From NCBI GenBank assembly GCA_018818165.1, contig JAHISP010000070.1:19680-83679 (forward strand): a stretch of 64,000 bases of DNA, read 5' to 3'. This DNA is from Bacteroidota bacterium (lineage in GTDB: Bacteria; Bacteroidota; Ignavibacteria; Ignavibacteriales; Melioribacteraceae). The first letter of the stretch is position 1. Every line of letters starts with the position of its first letter. The position numbers were made by a program, and so were the translations under genes. This document shows, piece after piece, positions 62,854 through 64,000 of the stretch. The notes under the pieces are model-generated. The model searched no databases. It had not been told where the DNA came from and saw only the letters and a list, made by a program, of their open reading frames with translations.

Positions 62854-63766
62854 TTTTTACCTCCTCAGCTTCAGTGCCAACGGCATCAATAAAAATTTCT
62901 TCAAGTGAAATATCGTTAGCATCAAATTTTTTAACTTCCACATTGTTATCAACTAACAATTTTAGAAGCTGCTGAATGTGTTTATCTTCTTTTACTTTTA
63001 TTCCAACACTATTTCCGTAATCCGAAATATTTTCAATAATTGGATTATTCCGTAGGAATGAAATATCGCCTTCATAATTAAGACTTATATTGCGCTGTGA
63101 GCGTTCGGCTTTTATTGAAGCAAGTGAGCCGTTAATTTTTATTTTTCCGTGATCGATAATTGCAATATGGTCGCACATTTTTTCGGCAAACGACATAACG
63201 TGAGTTGAAAAAAGAATAATTTTTCCTTGCTCTTTCAATTCTAAAATTATGTTTTTCATTATGTTTGTGTTTATCGGATCAAGTCCAGAGAAAAGTTCGT
63301 CCAAAATTAAAACTTCGGGGTCGTGCAAAAGTGTTGAAATAAATTGAACTTTCTGCTGATTTCCTTTTGAAAGGTCTTCAATTTTGGAATTCATTCTATC
63401 CGCAAGATCAAATTTTGCAAGATAATCTTTTGCCAGTTTTGTAACAGCTCTTCCCTTTTTGCCTTTTATTTCTGCAAAGAAAAGAAGTGTTTCAAGAACT
63501 TTCATTTTTTTGTAAAGACCACGTTCTTCGGGTAAATAGCCAACTTTACTGTTAAAATCTGGACCAGATTTAATTCCTTGATATGTTACTTCACCACTAT
63601 CGGGTAAGTAAATATCCATCATCATTCTAATAGTTGTTGTTTTTCCGGCTCCGTTTCTACCAAGGAGACCAAAAATTGAGCCTTTGGGAACAGAAAAAGA
63701 TGCATCATCTACAGCCTTTAACTTACCAAAGGATTTTGAAATGTTTTTAACTTCAAGTTCAGCCAT
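62846..63766 (-). CDS. ABC transporter ATP-binding protein (NatA-like)
   Basis: A 306-residue ATPase. Walker A GRNGAGKTT (about 36-44), signature DLSKGNQQKVQFISTLLHDP (about 131-150), Walker B VLILDELFSGLDP (about 153-165), and switch histidine in LFSTHV (about 187-192). Its signature is LSKGN rather than LSGGQ, a common NatA variant. A C-terminal extension (about 235-300) fits the DrrA/NatA-type domain. Coupled to the ABC-2 permease by an 8-nt overlap. It begins with ATG; the 234 bp to the window end hold no gene. Confidence 0.93.
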   Translation of the reverse strand: MAELEVKNISKSFGKLKAVDDASFSVPKGSIFGLLGRNGAGKTTTIRMMMDIYLPDSGEVTYQGIKSGPDFNSKVGYLPEERGLYKKMKVLETLLFFAEIKGKKGRAVTKLAKDYLAKFDLADRMNSKIEDLSKGNQQKVQFISTLLHDPEVLILDELFSGLDPINTNIMKNIILELKEQGKIILFSTHVMSFAEKMCDHIAIIDHGKIKINGSLASIKAERSQRNISLNYEGDISFLRNNPIIENISDYGNSVGIKVKEDKHIQQLLKLLVDNNVEVKKFDANDISLEEIFIDAVGTEAEEVKNV

Positions 63767-64000
63767 TAATTCCTCTTAATTTTAAAGTATTTACAAATGC
63801 AAAATATTAAAATATAACTTATTGAACAATTTTAGCAAAAAAATAATTGTTAAAAACAAGATTATGTCATTGCTGTCCAAAACAAAATAGGATATTAGTA
63901 AAATACTATAAATTGGACAGATTCTAAGACAAAACCGAAAGTATCCCCTATATTTAGAATAAATTTAACTGTTCAGACTTAGCAATATAGAAATCTGGAG
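63767..64000. other. A+T-rich end of the window, no gene seen
   Basis: No gene with a ribosome binding site was found. The upstream region of the ABC transporter pair must hold its minus-strand promoter. Confidence 0.4.

Noticed and set aside
1..64000. CRISPR array
   Set aside because: No series of equal direct repeats with unique spacers was seen, and no cas gene is present.
1..64000. tRNA or rRNA genes
   Set aside because: No cloverleaf with a GTTCGA-like T-arm and CCA-type end was recognised by eye in the gaps; a covariance-model scan would be needed for certainty.

Overview
The window looks like chromosome from a member of the Ignavibacteria (FCB group: Bacteroidota/Chlorobiota relatives). 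It is strongly A+T-rich. It has AAAGGAG-type ribosome binding sites, CarboxypepD_reg/TonB-type receptors, Amt-TorF-PII clustering, and two secreted proteins ending in the T9SS sorting domain with the NYPNPFNPST signature common in this lineage. No rRNA, tRNA or CRISPR array was recognised. The taxonomic call is an inference from protein style, not from a marker gene search.

Layout. 1-160 is the first part of a minus-strand gene cut by the window edge, followed by about 1.3 kb without a convincing gene. 1478-5788 (minus) is an ABC efflux/lipoprotein-export set: adaptor, ATPase and two FtsX-like permeases. 6068-13297 holds a periplasmic GH13 amylase, a sufE-PepSY-ispH run, an alkaline phosphatase lipoprotein, a CxxCH T9SS cargo protein and an AlkD-like repair protein. 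13391-15829 (minus) is a nitrogen module, glnK-amt-torF. 16160-21076 has a Spy-like lipoprotein, a TonB-dependent receptor, a membrane LytTR regulator and a small membrane protein. 21235-25346 (minus) is a second efflux set (adaptor, MacB-like permease, TolC) with no ATPase gene. 25579-28067 holds a CBM9-like lipoprotein, a broken IS1380-type transposase and two tandem pilin-like genes with very short leaders. 28460-33320 holds aspS and an Mla/MCE lipid transport operon.

33592-34632 is a gene graveyard: recognisable but disrupted remnants of mnhE, mnhF and a dihydroorotate-dehydrogenase-like gene, ending in an intact terminator. It is followed by a Fur-family regulator with a palindromic Fur-like box and a co-directional run of eight genes (34737-41429): Fur, a Gly/Arg-rich DUF5320-like protein, a 10-TM putative metal exporter, an Fe-S flavoenzyme, a CGGC protein, an MBL hydrolase, TrmO and a radical SAM protein. 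This run is the best candidate here for an uncharacterised metal/redox system.

41573-43783 has a DUF2147 protein, a 137-bp inverted-repeat-bounded element and a secreted cyclophilin with a T9SS tail. 43820-54814 (minus) is one long operon, ccsA/hemX-like then hemA-C-D-E-N-H-G-B-L, encoding every step from glutamyl-tRNA to protoheme. It closes with a strong terminator. 55113-64000 has a pyrimidine-nucleoside phosphorylase, a thioredoxin lipoprotein, a BI-1 protein with a coupled unknown gene, a YgjP-like metallopeptidase, a sensor kinase with an unusual Cys/His cluster, an AI-2E-family transporter and an ABC-2 exporter pair.

Several start codons were moved from the longest open frame because the upstream start lies inside the Shine-Dalgarno sequence of the real one (glnK, DUF5320-like) or inside an intergenic hairpin (hemH).
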